Shown here: positions 15,476 through 23,935 of the stretch, in pieces
Layout of the letters: each line of letters begins with the position of its first letter
Position numbering within the stretch: the stretch's first letter is position 1
Source: an uncultured Collinsella sp.
Lineage (GTDB): Bacteria > Actinomycetota > Coriobacteriia > Coriobacteriales > Coriobacteriaceae
Assembly (NCBI GenBank): GCA_958415665.1
Contig: CATYZK010000021.1
Span: forward strand, 1 to 33,195
Direction of reading: 5' to 3'
Length of the DNA: 33,195 bases
Position numbers and translations under genes: made by a program
Notes under the pieces: generated by a model
The model's database searches: none
What the model was told of the DNA's origin: nothing
What the model saw: the letters and a program-made list of their open reading frames with translations, nothing else

Positions 15476-16336
15476 TTACTCCTCAGCCTTTGCGGCATCC
15501 CACAGGTCGTTGAGGCCGTGGGTCGAAAGCTCGGCAAGATCCACGTGAGCACCGGCCGCCATCTGCTCCATCGCAGCCCAGCGACGGCGGAACTTGGCCG
15601 TGCTCGCGCGCAGGGCACTTTCGGCGTCAATCCCCTCTTTGCGCGCAACGTTGACCAGGGCAAAGAGCAGGTCGCCAAACTCCATCTCGCGCTCGGGCGA
15701 GCCGGGCGCCTCGGCCTCAAACTCGGCACGCTCCTCGGCGACCTCGTCCCACACATCCTGGACCGTCTCCCACTCAAAGCCCACGGCCGCCGCCTTGCGC
15801 GACACCTTCTGAGCTTGCATCAGCGCCGGCAGGTGCGTGGGCACGCCGTCGAGCAGGCCTTCGGGCGCAGCCTCGCCCGCCGCCACAGCCTTGTCCTTGG
15901 CAGCCTTCTCGGCAAGCTTGACCTCGTCCCAAATCTTGAGCACCTCGTCGGGGTTGTCGGCATCCGCATCGCCAAACACGTGCGGGTGGCGGCGAATGAG
16001 CTTGGCGTCAATATCGCGTGCCACGTCGGCCAGCGTAAACTCGCCGGCGTCCGCCGCAATCTGCGCATGCAGCACCACCTGCATGAGCACATCGCCCAGC
16101 TCCTCGCGCAGATGCGTGGCATCGTCGGCCTCGATGCAGTCGAGCGCCTCATAGGCCTCCTCGATCATGTTCTTGCCGATGCTCTGATGCGTCTGCTCGC
16201 GGTCCCACGGGCAACCATCGGGCTGACGCAGACGCCAGATGGTCTGCACCAGATGCTGCAGCTCGGCCGATGCGTCGACCAGCGTGGACAGATCGCGCGA
16301 GCCCTCGGCATTTTGCTGAGCCATGTGCTGCGCCAT
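15476..16336 (-). CDS. mazG: Nucleoside triphosphate pyrophosphohydrolase MazG
   Basis: A 286-residue two-domain MazG, which hydrolyses NTPs to NMPs plus pyrophosphate as housecleaning and can lower ppGpp levels. The first MazG domain (about 20-135) has LRQPDGCPWDREQTHQSI, the metal-binding EEAYE and REELGDVLMQVVLHA. The second (about 170-270) has GFEWETVQDVWDEVAEE and EFGDLLFALVN. The ATG at 16336 has GGAGGAGG just upstream and follows the yfcE stop by two bases, so the pair is tightly coupled; the frame is open further upstream but that part overlaps yfcE. Confidence 0.93.
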   Translation of the reverse strand: MAQHMAQQNAEGSRDLSTLVDASAELQHLVQTIWRLRQPDGCPWDREQTHQSIGKNMIEEAYEALDCIEADDATHLREELGDVLMQVVLHAQIAADAGEFTLADVARDIDAKLIRRHPHVFGDADADNPDEVLKIWDEVKLAEKAAKDKAVAAGEAAPEGLLDGVPTHLPALMQAQKVSRKAAAVGFEWETVQDVWDEVAEERAEFEAEAPGSPEREMEFGDLLFALVNVARKEGIDAESALRASTAKFRRRWAAMEQMAAGAHVDLAELSTHGLNDLWDAAKAEE

Positions 16337-16338
16337 GG

Positions 16339-16887
16339 TTAGTCCTCCTCCAGGATCACGTGGCGGAACGCTCCGCCCTCGTAGATGCCGTAGCTGTGCG
16401 TGCCGTCCTTGGGGATGCTCACGCTGCCGGGGTTGAAGAGCCACAGGCCCGGGTGCGCCTCGCTTACCTCGTTAACCTTGATGTGCGTGTGACCGTAGAC
16501 GAGCGCGGAGCCCTCGGGCAGCGCGGGCGCGTGGTCGACGCTGTTGTGCATGCCGGCGCCAAAGACGTGGCCGTGCGTCAGGAACAGCTCGCGGCCGGCC
16601 TCGTCGAACAGCGTGGCGTAGTCGGCCATGACGGGAAAGTCGAGGACCATCTGGTCGACCTCGGCGTCGCAGTTGCCGCGGACGGCAATGATGCGGTCGG
16701 CCAGGGCGTTGAGCAGCGGAATCACACGCTTGGGGGCGTAGTCGCGCGGCAGGTCGTTGCGCGGGCCGTGGTAGAGCAGGTCGCCCAACAGCACGATGCG
16801 GTCGGGCTGCTCGGATTCGATGGCGGTGCAGAGGCGCTCGGCCCAGTATGCCGAGCCATGGATGTCGGAGGCGATGAGGTATTTCAT
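16339..16887 (-). CDS. yfcE: YfcE-type phosphodiesterase
   Basis: A 182-residue calcineurin-like phosphodiesterase of the YfcE/MJ0936 type. Motifs: SDIHGS (Asp-x-His), LLGDLLYHGPR, VRGNCDAEVD (the GNCD form typical of YfcE), THGHV and YGHTHI. The family hydrolyses phosphodiester bonds with Mn2+; the natural substrate is unclear. AAAGGA lies 8 bases before the ATG. It is first in an operon with mazG, with the two genes two bases apart. Confidence 0.9.
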   Translation of the reverse strand: MKYLIASDIHGSAYWAERLCTAIESEQPDRIVLLGDLLYHGPRNDLPRDYAPKRVIPLLNALADRIIAVRGNCDAEVDQMVLDFPVMADYATLFDEAGRELFLTHGHVFGAGMHNSVDHAPALPEGSALVYGHTHIKVNEVSEAHPGLWLFNPGSVSIPKDGTHSYGIYEGGAFRHVILEED

Positions 16888-16943
16888 GGGGAGTCCTTTC
16901 GGGTGGGGTTAGTTGGGCTGGGCGCGGCGCGTCTCCGGCCGCG

Positions 16944-17429
16944 TTACTCAAATTGGAGCGCTGCGGCTTGCGCTGCCTGCATCACGCGCTGGAGCGGCAC
17001 GCCGTGCTCGCGGGCAAGGCGGGCGCAGTCCTCGTACTCGGGCGCCGCACGCTCGCTGCCGTCGGGCAGGGTGGCCACCTTTACAACCACCTCGCCCCAG
17101 GGTGTCGCCACTTGCTCAAAGCGACGCGGCAGGCAGACGCGCTCCATAACCTGGCGACGAATGCCGTTGGTCGTGGTTTCCAAAAAGATAATCGTCTGCA
17201 GGCGCTCGATATCCTCGTGCGAGCAAATCACCTGCAGCTGCCAGCCGGGGCGGTTCTTTTTGCAATAGAGGGGCAGCCAGTGCACCTCGCGCGCGCCCGC
17301 CTCGCGCAGGCGGTCGGCGGCGTAGGCGAGCACCTCGGGCGACGCGTCGTCGATGTCGCATTCCAGCTTGACGATGGTTTCGGGCGCATCGGTCTCGCGC
17401 GACAGCGGAGATGTACTTCCACGTTGCAT
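16944..17429 (-). CDS. larC: LarC C-terminal-domain protein (LarC2-like), stand-alone
   Basis: A 161-residue protein matching the C-terminal half of LarC, the CTP-dependent nickel insertase that completes the nickel-pincer cofactor of lactate racemase. Visible: IVKLECDIDDASPEVLAYAADRL, GAREVHWLPLYCKKNRPG and TTTNGIRRQVMERVCLPR. LarC is normally about 400 residues; in Lactiplantibacillus its two halves are joined by a ribosomal frameshift. Here only the second half exists: no LarC1, LarB, LarE or LarA lies in the window. The start at 17429 has AAGGA upstream. It may still handle nickel or a nucleotide cofactor, but insertase activity is doubtful from this part alone. Confidence 0.75.
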   Translation of the reverse strand: MQRGSTSPLSRETDAPETIVKLECDIDDASPEVLAYAADRLREAGAREVHWLPLYCKKNRPGWQLQVICSHEDIERLQTIIFLETTTNGIRRQVMERVCLPRRFEQVATPWGEVVVKVATLPDGSERAAPEYEDCARLAREHGVPLQRVMQAAQAAALQFE

Positions 17430-17534
17430 ACGGTCCGGATCCTTTCCGCACGGGCTCGTTTTGTTCACCCAAACGCTAGCACATCGGACGTGGCACAGGC
17501 GTGACTTTCGTCCGTCGCCGCCCTCGCCCCTATC

Positions 17535-17603
17535 CAAACATGTACGTCAGCCTCCAAACATGTCATTTTTTACAGCTTTTGGAGGCTGACGTACACGTTT
17601 TGG
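17535..17603. repeat. Palindromic repeat, copy A
   Basis: A perfect 17-bp inverted repeat (17542-17558 with 17578-17594, arm GTACGTCAGCCTCCAAA) around a 19-nt loop containing CATTTTTT, with partly paired outer flanks. A near-identical copy lies at 21843-21914. It sits in the 383-base gap 17430-17812 between divergent genes; the rest of that gap holds only the exporter's leader, including GGCTAACTAAG near 17755, similar to the eno repeats. Confidence 0.75.
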
Positions 17604-17812
17604 AGCGGGGCCGCACACGATCAGAATTGCGCCCGCACTCCGTCCACAACAAAGTTCGCCACACTCAACAATTTTGAACTTTCTACGCAGTTCATCGGCC
17701 AAAAATTACCCTCGGCATACTTACCCGCTGCACGATGTTACTCTAGTTGCATTTGGCTAACTAAGCGGCTGCCGAGGACCCCGCCCGGCACCGTTACGGC
17801 ATAGGAGGTTTC

Positions 17813-20800
17813 ATGTTCGAGAAGCGGCTCTTCTCCCTGGTTCCGCAGGCAACGCCCTACATTATGGCAAGCGTCCTGTTTAAGTGGATCGCGCTCATGG
17901 CAAACATCACGGTGATGTGGATCCTCGCGCGCATTCTGGGCGGCATCGTTGCCGGCGGACTGCCGGCTGCACTCGCCGTCGACGCGCTCGCGCAGGCAAC
18001 TCCGCCGCTCGCCGCCGCCATCATCGTGCGCGCCGCCTCCATCTACCTGGCCCAACGCGCCGGCGACAAAGCCGCGTTCGAGGCCGTCCGCCGCGTGCGC
18101 TCGCTCGTCTACGACAAGCTCACCGCACTCGGCCCCTCCTACACCGAAACCGTCCCCACCGCCGAGGCCGTCCAGACCAGCGTCGAGGGCGCCACGCAAC
18201 TCCAGGTGTACTTTGGCGGTTACCTGCCTCAGCTCTTCTTTGCCGGCTTGGCACCCATCACGCTGTTTGTACTGCTCGTGGGCCAGGCGGGTCTTCCCGC
18301 CGCGCTGCTGCTCGCCTGCGTTCCGGTCATCCCCGTCTCCATCATGATGGTCATGCGCAACGCCAAAAAGATCGGTGCCGAGTACTGGGGCAGCTATGTC
18401 GATCTGGGCGGCATGTTCCTGGAGGCCGTGCAGGGTCTCACCACCCTTAAGGTCTACCAGGCCGATCGCAGCTGGCACGAGCGCATCAACGCCGAGTCCG
18501 AGCGTTTCCGCACAGCGACCATGCGCCTGCTGGTGATGCAGCTGCGCTCCATTTGCGTTATGGACCTGGTCGTCTATATGGGCGCCGCGCTCGGCATTAT
18601 CGTAGCCACGCTGCAGCTCGCCACGGGCAAGATTGGCTTTGAGGCTGCCTTCCTCATCGTCTTTCTGTCGCAGGAGTTCTTTTTGCCTATGCGCCGCCTG
18701 GGATCGCTGTTCCACACGGCCATGAACGGCATGGCCGCCTCGCGCCGCATGTTTGGCATTTTGGATACGCCCGAGCCCGAGCGAGGCGATGTTGAGCTTG
18801 ACGGTCGCGGCGATATCGAGCTCGCGGGCGTGAGCTATGCATACGGCGACCGCACGGTGCTAGACAGCGCCAGCGCGACCATTGCGCACGGCTCGCTCGT
18901 GGCACTCGTGGGCGAAAGCGGCGGCGGCAAGTCCACGCTCGCGGGGATTATCTCGGGCCGCAAGGACGCCTACCGCGGCAGCGTGCGCATTGGCGGCGTT
19001 GAACTGCGCGATGCCACGGCCACCTCACTCATGCGCGCCGTCACCCTGGTGCCCACCAACGGCTACCTGTTTGCCGGCACCCTGCGCGACAACCTGCTGC
19101 TCGCCCAGCCCAACGCCACCGATACCGAGCTTTTGCGCGCGCTCGACCGCACGCGCGTGGCGGCCTTTGTGCAGGCCAACGGCGGGCTCGATATGGTGAT
19201 CAACGAGGGCGGCACCAACCTTTCGGGCGGTCAGCGCCAGCGCGTGTGCATGGCACGCGCCCTGCTGCACGACTCGCCGATCTATGTGTTTGACGAGGCT
19301 ACGAGCAACGTCGATGCCGCAAGCGAAGCCGCAATCGGCGAGGTCATCGCGTCGCTTGCCGGCAGGCACACCGTAATCGTGGTGGCGCATCGCCTGTCGA
19401 CAATCGTGGACGCCGATCAGATTCTGGTGCTGGAGCGCGGTCGCATTGCCGAGCGCGGCACCCATGATGAGCTCCTGTCGGGCGCGGGCGCCTATGCGCG
19501 CATGTGGAACAGCCAGGAGCAGCTCTCGGCATATGCGTATGCGGAGGATGATGCCGAGGATGCCGGCGCGGTTGAGGCTGTTGGCGACAGTACTGCCTGT
19601 ACCGATGGCCTCAACGGTGCCGGCTCGTCTTCCGCTACCGCGGCGCCTGACTCCGGCCGCGCCCGTCGCTCGGCGCCGTCCATCATGTGGCGCATGATGG
19701 GGCTCGTCCGACCGCTTGCCGGCTGGCTTGTGCTAGCCGTCGCGCTGGGCAGCATTGGCATGCTCACCGCCGCGTTCGTGCCGGCCTTTGGCGCCCTCGG
19801 CCTTATGGCCGCGCTGGGCCGCAACGCCTTGGGGCTTGGTCTGATCGCAGCATGCGCAGCCTGTGCCGTCTGCGGCATCGCACGCGGGCCGCTCCACTAC
19901 GGCGAGCAGCTCTGCAACCATTACATCGCATTCCGTCTGCTCGCGCACGTTCGCGACCTGGTGTTTGGCGCCCTGCGCCAGCTCGCCCCCGCCAAGCTCG
20001 AGGGCCGCGGCAAGGGCGAGCTCGTGAGCCTGGTCACCTCGGATATCGAGCTGCTCGAGGTCTTCTACGCGCACACCATCTCGCCCATTGCCATCGCTCT
20101 AGTCTGCACCGTTGTGTTTGAGGGCTTTTTGCTGGCTGTGAGCCCCGAGCTCGCGGGCATCGCGCTCGTGGCCTACGCGGTCCTGGGCGTGCTGCTGCCC
20201 CTGATCTCGGCCAAGGCATGCGGCACCACCGGCCGCCAGAGCCGCGAGGGCGCCGGTAAGCTGGGTGCCTTTGTGCTCGACAGTCTACGCGGCGCGTCCG
20301 AGACTATCCAGTTTGCCGGTGGCGCCGATCGTAGCCGTGCCCTGGGCAAGCTGACCGAGCAAGTCGGCGCCGTGGACGCGCGCCTCAAGCGCCGCCAGGC
20401 GGCCAGCGAGGCCGTAGCCGATGCGCTTATTCTTGCGGCCAATCTGGTGATGCTCGGGCGTGCGCTGCAGCTGGTGGCTGCGGGAACGATTGACTTTGCC
20501 GCAGCGTTTGTCGCCGTCTTTACCTTTGTGTCGTCGTTTGGCTCGGTGATGGCCGTGAGCCGCCTGGGCGCCTCGCTGCAGGAGACGCTCGCCTCGGGCG
20601 CACGCGTGCTCGATTTGCTCGACGAGCAGCCCCAGTGCGACGAGGTCGCCGATGGACAGGACGTTGAGTTTGCCGGCGCCGCAGCCGAGCATGTGAGCTT
20701 TAGCTATGCGGACGGCGTGGACGCGGGCGGTGCGGGCGCCACGGAGCAGGCCGCGAATGACCCCGCTTCGAGTCTCATCCTCGACGACGTGACCTGCACC

Positions 20801-21379
20801 TTTGCGCCCGGCACCATGACCTGCATTATGGGGCGCTCGGGTTCGGGCAAATCGACGCTGCTCAAGCTGCTCATGCGTTTTTGGGACCCCACCGCCGGCG
20901 ACATCACGGTCAGCGGTGTCGACGCCCGTCGCATCAACACGGCGAGCCTGCGCAGCCACGAGGCCTATATGACCCAGGACACACATCTGTTCTGCGGCAC
21001 CGTACGCGAGAATCTGCTGGTTGCGCACGCCAGCGCCACCGATGCCGAGCTGCTCGACGCTTGCCGCTCCGCTTCGCTTACCGCCCTCATCGACCGCCTG
21101 CCGCAGGGTCTCGACACCCCGGTTGCCGAGCTGGGCGACTCACTTTCGGGCGGCGAGCGCCAGCGCATCGGCCTTGCGCGCATCTTCCTCAACGACGCAC
21201 CCTTCATCTTGCTCGACGAACCCACCAGCGCGCTCGATGCCCTCAACGAGGCGTCCGTGATGCAGGCGATCGACGAGCTCAAGCGTCGCGGCAAGACCAT
21301 TGTGCTGGTAAGCCACCGTGCCAGCACCTGCGCGTTTGCCGATTTCTCGCTTTCGGTCGAGCACGGGAGGCTGAGCTAA
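17813..21379 (+). CDS. Fused double ABC exporter (CydDC/MsbA-like, two half-transporters)
   Basis: An 1188-residue protein containing two complete half-transporters. First half: membrane domain about 15-300 and ATPase with Walker A GESGGGKST (near 366), signature LSGGQRQRV (near 469) and Walker B VFDEATSN (near 492). A Ser/Ala/Asp-rich linker covers about 565-620. Second half: membrane domain about 625-900 and ATPase with GRSGSGKST (near 1006), LSGGERQRIG (near 1110) and LLDEPTSA (near 1132). Both sites keep the catalytic Glu, so both should hydrolyse ATP. The layout recalls a fused CydD-CydC, which exports cysteine and glutathione and binds heme, but substrate is inferred. A perfect AGGAGG precedes the ATG. 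The stop overlaps the next start (TAATG), linking it to a YgbA-type protein. Confidence 0.88.
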   Translation: MFEKRLFSLVPQATPYIMASVLFKWIALMANITVMWILARILGGIVAGGLPAALAVDALAQATPPLAAAIIVRAASIYLAQRAGDKAAFEAVRRVRSLVYDKLTALGPSYTETVPTAEAVQTSVEGATQLQVYFGGYLPQLFFAGLAPITLFVLLVGQAGLPAALLLACVPVIPVSIMMVMRNAKKIGAEYWGSYVDLGGMFLEAVQGLTTLKVYQADRSWHERINAESERFRTATMRLLVMQLRSICVMDLVVYMGAALGIIVATLQLATGKIGFEAAFLIVFLSQEFFLPMRRLGSLFHTAMNGMAASRRMFGILDTPEPERGDVELDGRGDIELAGVSYAYGDRTVLDSASATIAHGSLVALVGESGGGKSTLAGIISGRKDAYRGSVRIGGVELRDATATSLMRAVTLVPTNGYLFAGTLRDNLLLAQPNATDTELLRALDRTRVAAFVQANGGLDMVINEGGTNLSGGQRQRVCMARALLHDSPIYVFDEATSNVDAASEAAIGEVIASLAGRHTVIVVAHRLSTIVDADQILVLERGRIAERGTHDELLSGAGAYARMWNSQEQLSAYAYAEDDAEDAGAVEAVGDSTACTDGLNGAGSSSATAAPDSGRARRSAPSIMWRMMGLVRPLAGWLVLAVALGSIGMLTAAFVPAFGALGLMAALGRNALGLGLIAACAACAVCGIARGPLHYGEQLCNHYIAFRLLAHVRDLVFGALRQLAPAKLEGRGKGELVSLVTSDIELLEVFYAHTISPIAIALVCTVVFEGFLLAVSPELAGIALVAYAVLGVLLPLISAKACGTTGRQSREGAGKLGAFVLDSLRGASETIQFAGGADRSRALGKLTEQVGAVDARLKRRQAASEAVADALILAANLVMLGRALQLVAAGTIDFAAAFVAVFTFVSSFGSVMAVSRLGASLQETLASGARVLDLLDEQPQCDEVADGQDVEFAGAAAEHVSFSYADGVDAGGAGATEQAANDPASSLILDDVTCTFAPGTMTCIMGRSGSGKSTLLKLLMRFWDPTAGDITVSGVDARRINTASLRSHEAYMTQDTHLFCGTVRENLLVAHASATDAELLDACRSASLTALIDRLPQGLDTPVAELGDSLSGGERQRIGLARIFLNDAPFILLDEPTSALDALNEASVMQAIDELKRRGKTIVLVSHRASTCAFADFSLSVEHGRLS

Positions 21380-21801
21380 TGGCGCGCCAGGTCGACACAC
21401 CGGAGCTGGCACGCAAACGTGAGCGCGAGGCCCAAATGGTGTCGCAGATGATTGCGCTGTGGTGTCGCGGACATCATGGCGGCGGACACGGGGGCACGCG
21501 GGTTGCCAGCGACGATGAGCCCACCCGCGTCAAGCTCGGCCTTCGGACCATTACGCTCTGCCCCGAATGCGCCGAGCTGCAGAAATACGCCGTCGCGCGC
21601 ATTGAGCACTGCCCCCACATGGGTACCAAGACATTTTGCTCGGCCTGTCCTTCGCATTGTTACCGGCCTGCCATGCGCGAGAAAATCCGCGAGGTCATGC
21701 GCTGGTCGGGACCGCGTATGATCCGCTATCGCCCCATCACCGCCGTGCGGCACGCGATGGTAACGGTGCAGGCCAAACGCGCGGCGGCACGAAGCAAGTA
21801 G
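21379..21801 (+). CDS. YgbA-type (nitrous oxide-stimulated promoter family) cysteine-rich protein
   Basis: A 140-residue protein of the YgbA family. The signature is visible: MVSQMIALWCRGHH, LCPECAELQKYAVARIEHCP, FCSACPSHCYRPAMREKIREVMRWSGPRM. The Cys/His pattern (CxxC and CxxCxxxC with spaced Cys) suggests a metal- or Fe-S-binding or thiol-reactive role. In E. coli ygbA is under NsrR and induced by nitric oxide. Here it is translationally coupled to the ABC exporter (1-base overlap), which points to a shared role in thiol, heme or nitrosative-stress handling. The product's exact activity is unknown. Confidence 0.8.
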   Translation: MARQVDTPELARKREREAQMVSQMIALWCRGHHGGGHGGTRVASDDEPTRVKLGLRTITLCPECAELQKYAVARIEHCPHMGTKTFCSACPSHCYRPAMREKIREVMRWSGPRMIRYRPITAVRHAMVTVQAKRAAARSK

Positions 21802-21842
21802 TCGCCGGCGCCGGCACGCGCTGCCCCGCCCCTCGCCCTCGT

Positions 21843-21914
21843 CTCAAACGTGTACGTCAGCCTCCAAACATGTCATTTTTTGTCGGTTTTGGAGGCTGAC
21901 GTACACGTTTTGAG
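21843..21914. repeat. Palindromic repeat, copy B
   Basis: The second copy of the element at 17535-17603: inverted repeat arms at 21847-21868 and 21888-21910 (core GTACGTCAGCCTCCAAA) and the same CATTTTTT loop. The outermost bases differ from copy A in a paired way (CTC/GAG here, CC/GG there). It follows the YgbA-type gene and precedes the PHP phosphatase gene. Confidence 0.75.
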
Positions 21915-22048
21915 GCAGGGTCGATGTCGTGCGGCAGCCCTTGCGCGCCGCTTGCCCTTTCCAGTCGATTTCGACCCTCGGCGTGCCCAACGCGTCAGGG
22001 GTCGCGCCATTACAATGGAGCGGATTCGCCGAATGCAAAGGAGTCGCC

Positions 22049-22960
22049 ATGTCTGCTTGCCCGCTGATCGATTGCCATACTCATACCTCGTTTTCGGATG
22101 GCCATGCCTCGTTTGAGGACAACGTCCGCGCTGCTGCCGCCGCCGGCTGCTGCGTTATGGTCTCGACTGACCACCTCACCCTACCCGCCAGCATGGATGC
22201 TAACTGCGAGGTGCAGGTCGTCGTGGGCGACTTGCCGGCACATCGTCTGGCCTTTGAGGACGCCCGCAAGCTCGCCGCGCAGATTGCGCCGGAGCTCAAC
22301 TTTATCTATGGCTTTGAATGCGATTGGTACGAAGGCTGCGAGCCCTTGGTAGAGCGCTGGTCCCAGGGCGCCGTGGTGCGCTTGGGCAGCGTGCATTGGA
22401 TTGGCGACCCGGGCGATATCATGGCCGGTGCCGCGGGTACGGCGGGAACGGAAAACGTCGCGCGCCCCGATACGCCCGATTCGCTTTGTGGCTGGATCGA
22501 CGACGATACCAACCTGCATGTTTGGGAAAACTTAGGCGTGCGCGGCGTGTGGGAGCGCTATGTCGATGACTGGTGCCGAGCCTGCGAGAACTCGCTCAAC
22601 TTTGACGTGATGGCCCATCCCGACCTGGTCATGCGTTTTTCGAAGGAGGGCTTTGCGCCCGACTTTGACCCGGCGCCGTTTTGGGGGCAGATGGCCGAGT
22701 GCGCGCACGATACGGGTCGCCGCGTTGAGGTCTCGACGGCCGCACCGCGCAAGGGGCTCGACGACTACTATCCCGCGACCAGCCTTTTGCGCTGCTTCGC
22801 CCACGCCGAGGTGCCAATCACCTTTGGCTCGGACGCACACCGCGCCTGTGACATCTGTTGGAATATCCGCGAAGCGCAAGCCCACGCCTACGACTGCGGT
22901 TATCGAACCTTCGACATCCCCCACCCCACCGGAGAATGGGAGTCCACGCCCCTCGCCTAA
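22049..22960 (+). CDS. hisK: PHP-family histidinol-phosphate phosphatase
   Basis: A 303-residue PHP-domain phosphatase that would convert histidinol phosphate to histidinol. The metal ligands are visible in order: CHTHTSFSDG (His-x-His), STDH, GFECDW (Glu), GSVHW (His), MAHPD (His) and GSDAHR (Asp-x-His). No HisB-type or HisN-type histidinol phosphatase is present among the his genes, so this fills the gap. GGAG lies six bases before the ATG at 22049; the upstream open frame is intergenic. It is convergent to the his operon and so has its own promoter (a TACAAT at 22011-22016 is the only candidate -10 seen). Confidence 0.85.
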   Translation: MSACPLIDCHTHTSFSDGHASFEDNVRAAAAAGCCVMVSTDHLTLPASMDANCEVQVVVGDLPAHRLAFEDARKLAAQIAPELNFIYGFECDWYEGCEPLVERWSQGAVVRLGSVHWIGDPGDIMAGAAGTAGTENVARPDTPDSLCGWIDDDTNLHVWENLGVRGVWERYVDDWCRACENSLNFDVMAHPDLVMRFSKEGFAPDFDPAPFWGQMAECAHDTGRRVEVSTAAPRKGLDDYYPATSLLRCFAHAEVPITFGSDAHRACDICWNIREAQAHAYDCGYRTFDIPHPTGEWESTPLA

Positions 22961-22992
22961 CTAGTCGTTTAAGAACGTCCCCGATGACTAGT
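22960..22992. repeat. Small inverted repeat between hisK and hisE
   Basis: ACTAGTC (22960-22966) and GACTAGT (22986-22992) around a 19-nt loop containing GAACGTCCCC. It overlaps both convergent stop regions. There is no T run, so it is not a standard terminator; it may be a small dispersed palindrome. Confidence 0.45.
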
Positions 22993-23305
22993 GGCGGCGG
23001 GCGTTGAGTTCGCCGGCCAGCTCGTCGAGGGTAATGCCGTAGCGCTCGAGCGTCACGAGCAGGTGGTAGATCAGGTCGCCGGCCTCGTAGCGGATGTGAT
23101 CGTGGTCGTTATCCTTGCAGGCCATGATCACCTCGCTCGCCTCCTCGGCAAGCTTCTTGAGCAGCTCGTCCTCGACGTCGGTCAGCAGACGGGCGGTGTA
23201 GCTCTCCTGTGGCGACGCATCGCGACGACCGTGAATCACCTCGGCCAGTCCCGTCAGCGTCTCGCCGATGTTTCCCGGCTGTACGTTAGCTGTTCTGACT
23301 CCCAT
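22988..23305 (-). CDS. hisE: Phosphoribosyl-ATP pyrophosphatase
   Basis: A 105-residue HisE, second step of histidine synthesis (phosphoribosyl-ATP to phosphoribosyl-AMP). The all-alpha pyrophosphohydrolase motifs are visible: SYTARLL, KKLAEEASEVIMA and EAGDLIYHLLVTL, with the acidic residues that bind Mg. AGAGGA lies 8 bases before the ATG. It is the last gene of the minus-strand his operon, 15 bases after the small unknown gene. It is separate from HisI, although the two are fused in many bacteria. Confidence 0.95.
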   Translation of the reverse strand: MGVRTANVQPGNIGETLTGLAEVIHGRRDASPQESYTARLLTDVEDELLKKLAEEASEVIMACKDNDHDHIRYEAGDLIYHLLVTLERYGITLDELAGELNARRH

Positions 23306-23320
23306 GGTTATTTCCTCTCG

Positions 23321-23548
23321 TTACTGCAGCGTAAAGTAGGTACCGGTCTCATCGAACCGAGGCTTTGCGCCCTTTTTCTCAAAGAACTCGACGATGAGGG
23401 CATGGGCCTCATCGAGCCTTTCCTTCTCGGCCTCGAGCCAAAGCGACTGCGCCCCGCAGGCATCGGTCAGGTGCACGCGGCACGGCACGCCCGCGCGGAG
23501 GAGTTCGGCGTTGCAGTCGGCGACTTCGAACGGCGTCACGACCTTCAT
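23321..23548 (-). CDS. Small conserved-looking protein inside the his operon, unknown function
   Basis: A 75-residue soluble protein starting MKVVTPFEVADCNAELL, with HLTDACGAQSLWLE in the middle and a helical, charged C-terminal part ending ETGTYFTLQ. It has two Cys, no membrane segment and no motif I can tie to a reaction. The segment TDAC brings to mind small RDAC-type proteins, but I am not certain of that match. Its ATG overlaps the hisI stop by four bases (ATGA) and hisE follows after 15 bases, so it is translated with the histidine enzymes that act on phosphoribosyl-ATP and -AMP. It may be an accessory or regulatory partner. Confidence 0.65.
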   Translation of the reverse strand: MKVVTPFEVADCNAELLRAGVPCRVHLTDACGAQSLWLEAEKERLDEAHALIVEFFEKKGAKPRFDETGTYFTLQ

Positions 23549-23886
23549 CGTGTTCCCCCCTTTACGCGCTTAAAGAAGCAGGTACGGTTGCCGGTGTGGC
23601 AGGCCGGGCCCGGCGAGTCCACCTTGACCAGCAGCGTATCGCTATCGCAATCGGCCCAGAGCTCCTTGACCTCCTGCATGTTGCCACTCGTCGCGCCCTT
23701 GTTCCAGAGCTCCTGACGGCTGCGACTCCAAAACCACGTGGTCCCGGTCTTGAGCGTAAGCCCCACCGATTCCTCGTTCATCCAAGCAACCATAAGCACC
23801 TCGCCGGTGTCATATTGCTGAACCACACAAGGAATCAGCCCGTGGGTGTCGTATTTAAGATCAGCAGCTTCTACTACCTCAGTCAT
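23545..23886 (-). CDS. hisI: Phosphoribosyl-AMP cyclohydrolase
   Basis: A 113-residue HisI, third step of histidine synthesis (opening of the adenine ring of phosphoribosyl-AMP). Visible: MVAWMNEES, WFWSRSRQELWNKG, the metal-binding CDSD and the C-terminal ACHTGNRTCF with its zinc cysteines. Two adjacent ATG codons (23889 and 23886) follow GGGAG; I choose the second for better spacing, and a difference of one residue has no effect. The gene follows a hairpin-rich gap after hisF and overlaps the next small gene by four bases. Confidence 0.95.
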   Translation of the reverse strand: MTEVVEAADLKYDTHGLIPCVVQQYDTGEVLMVAWMNEESVGLTLKTGTTWFWSRSRQELWNKGATSGNMQEVKELWADCDSDTLLVKVDSPGPACHTGNRTCFFKRVKGGTR

Positions 23887-23935
23887 CATTTCTCCCAAGT
23901 AATAACAGTAAGCCCCACAGGTCGGCGAGGGTTGT

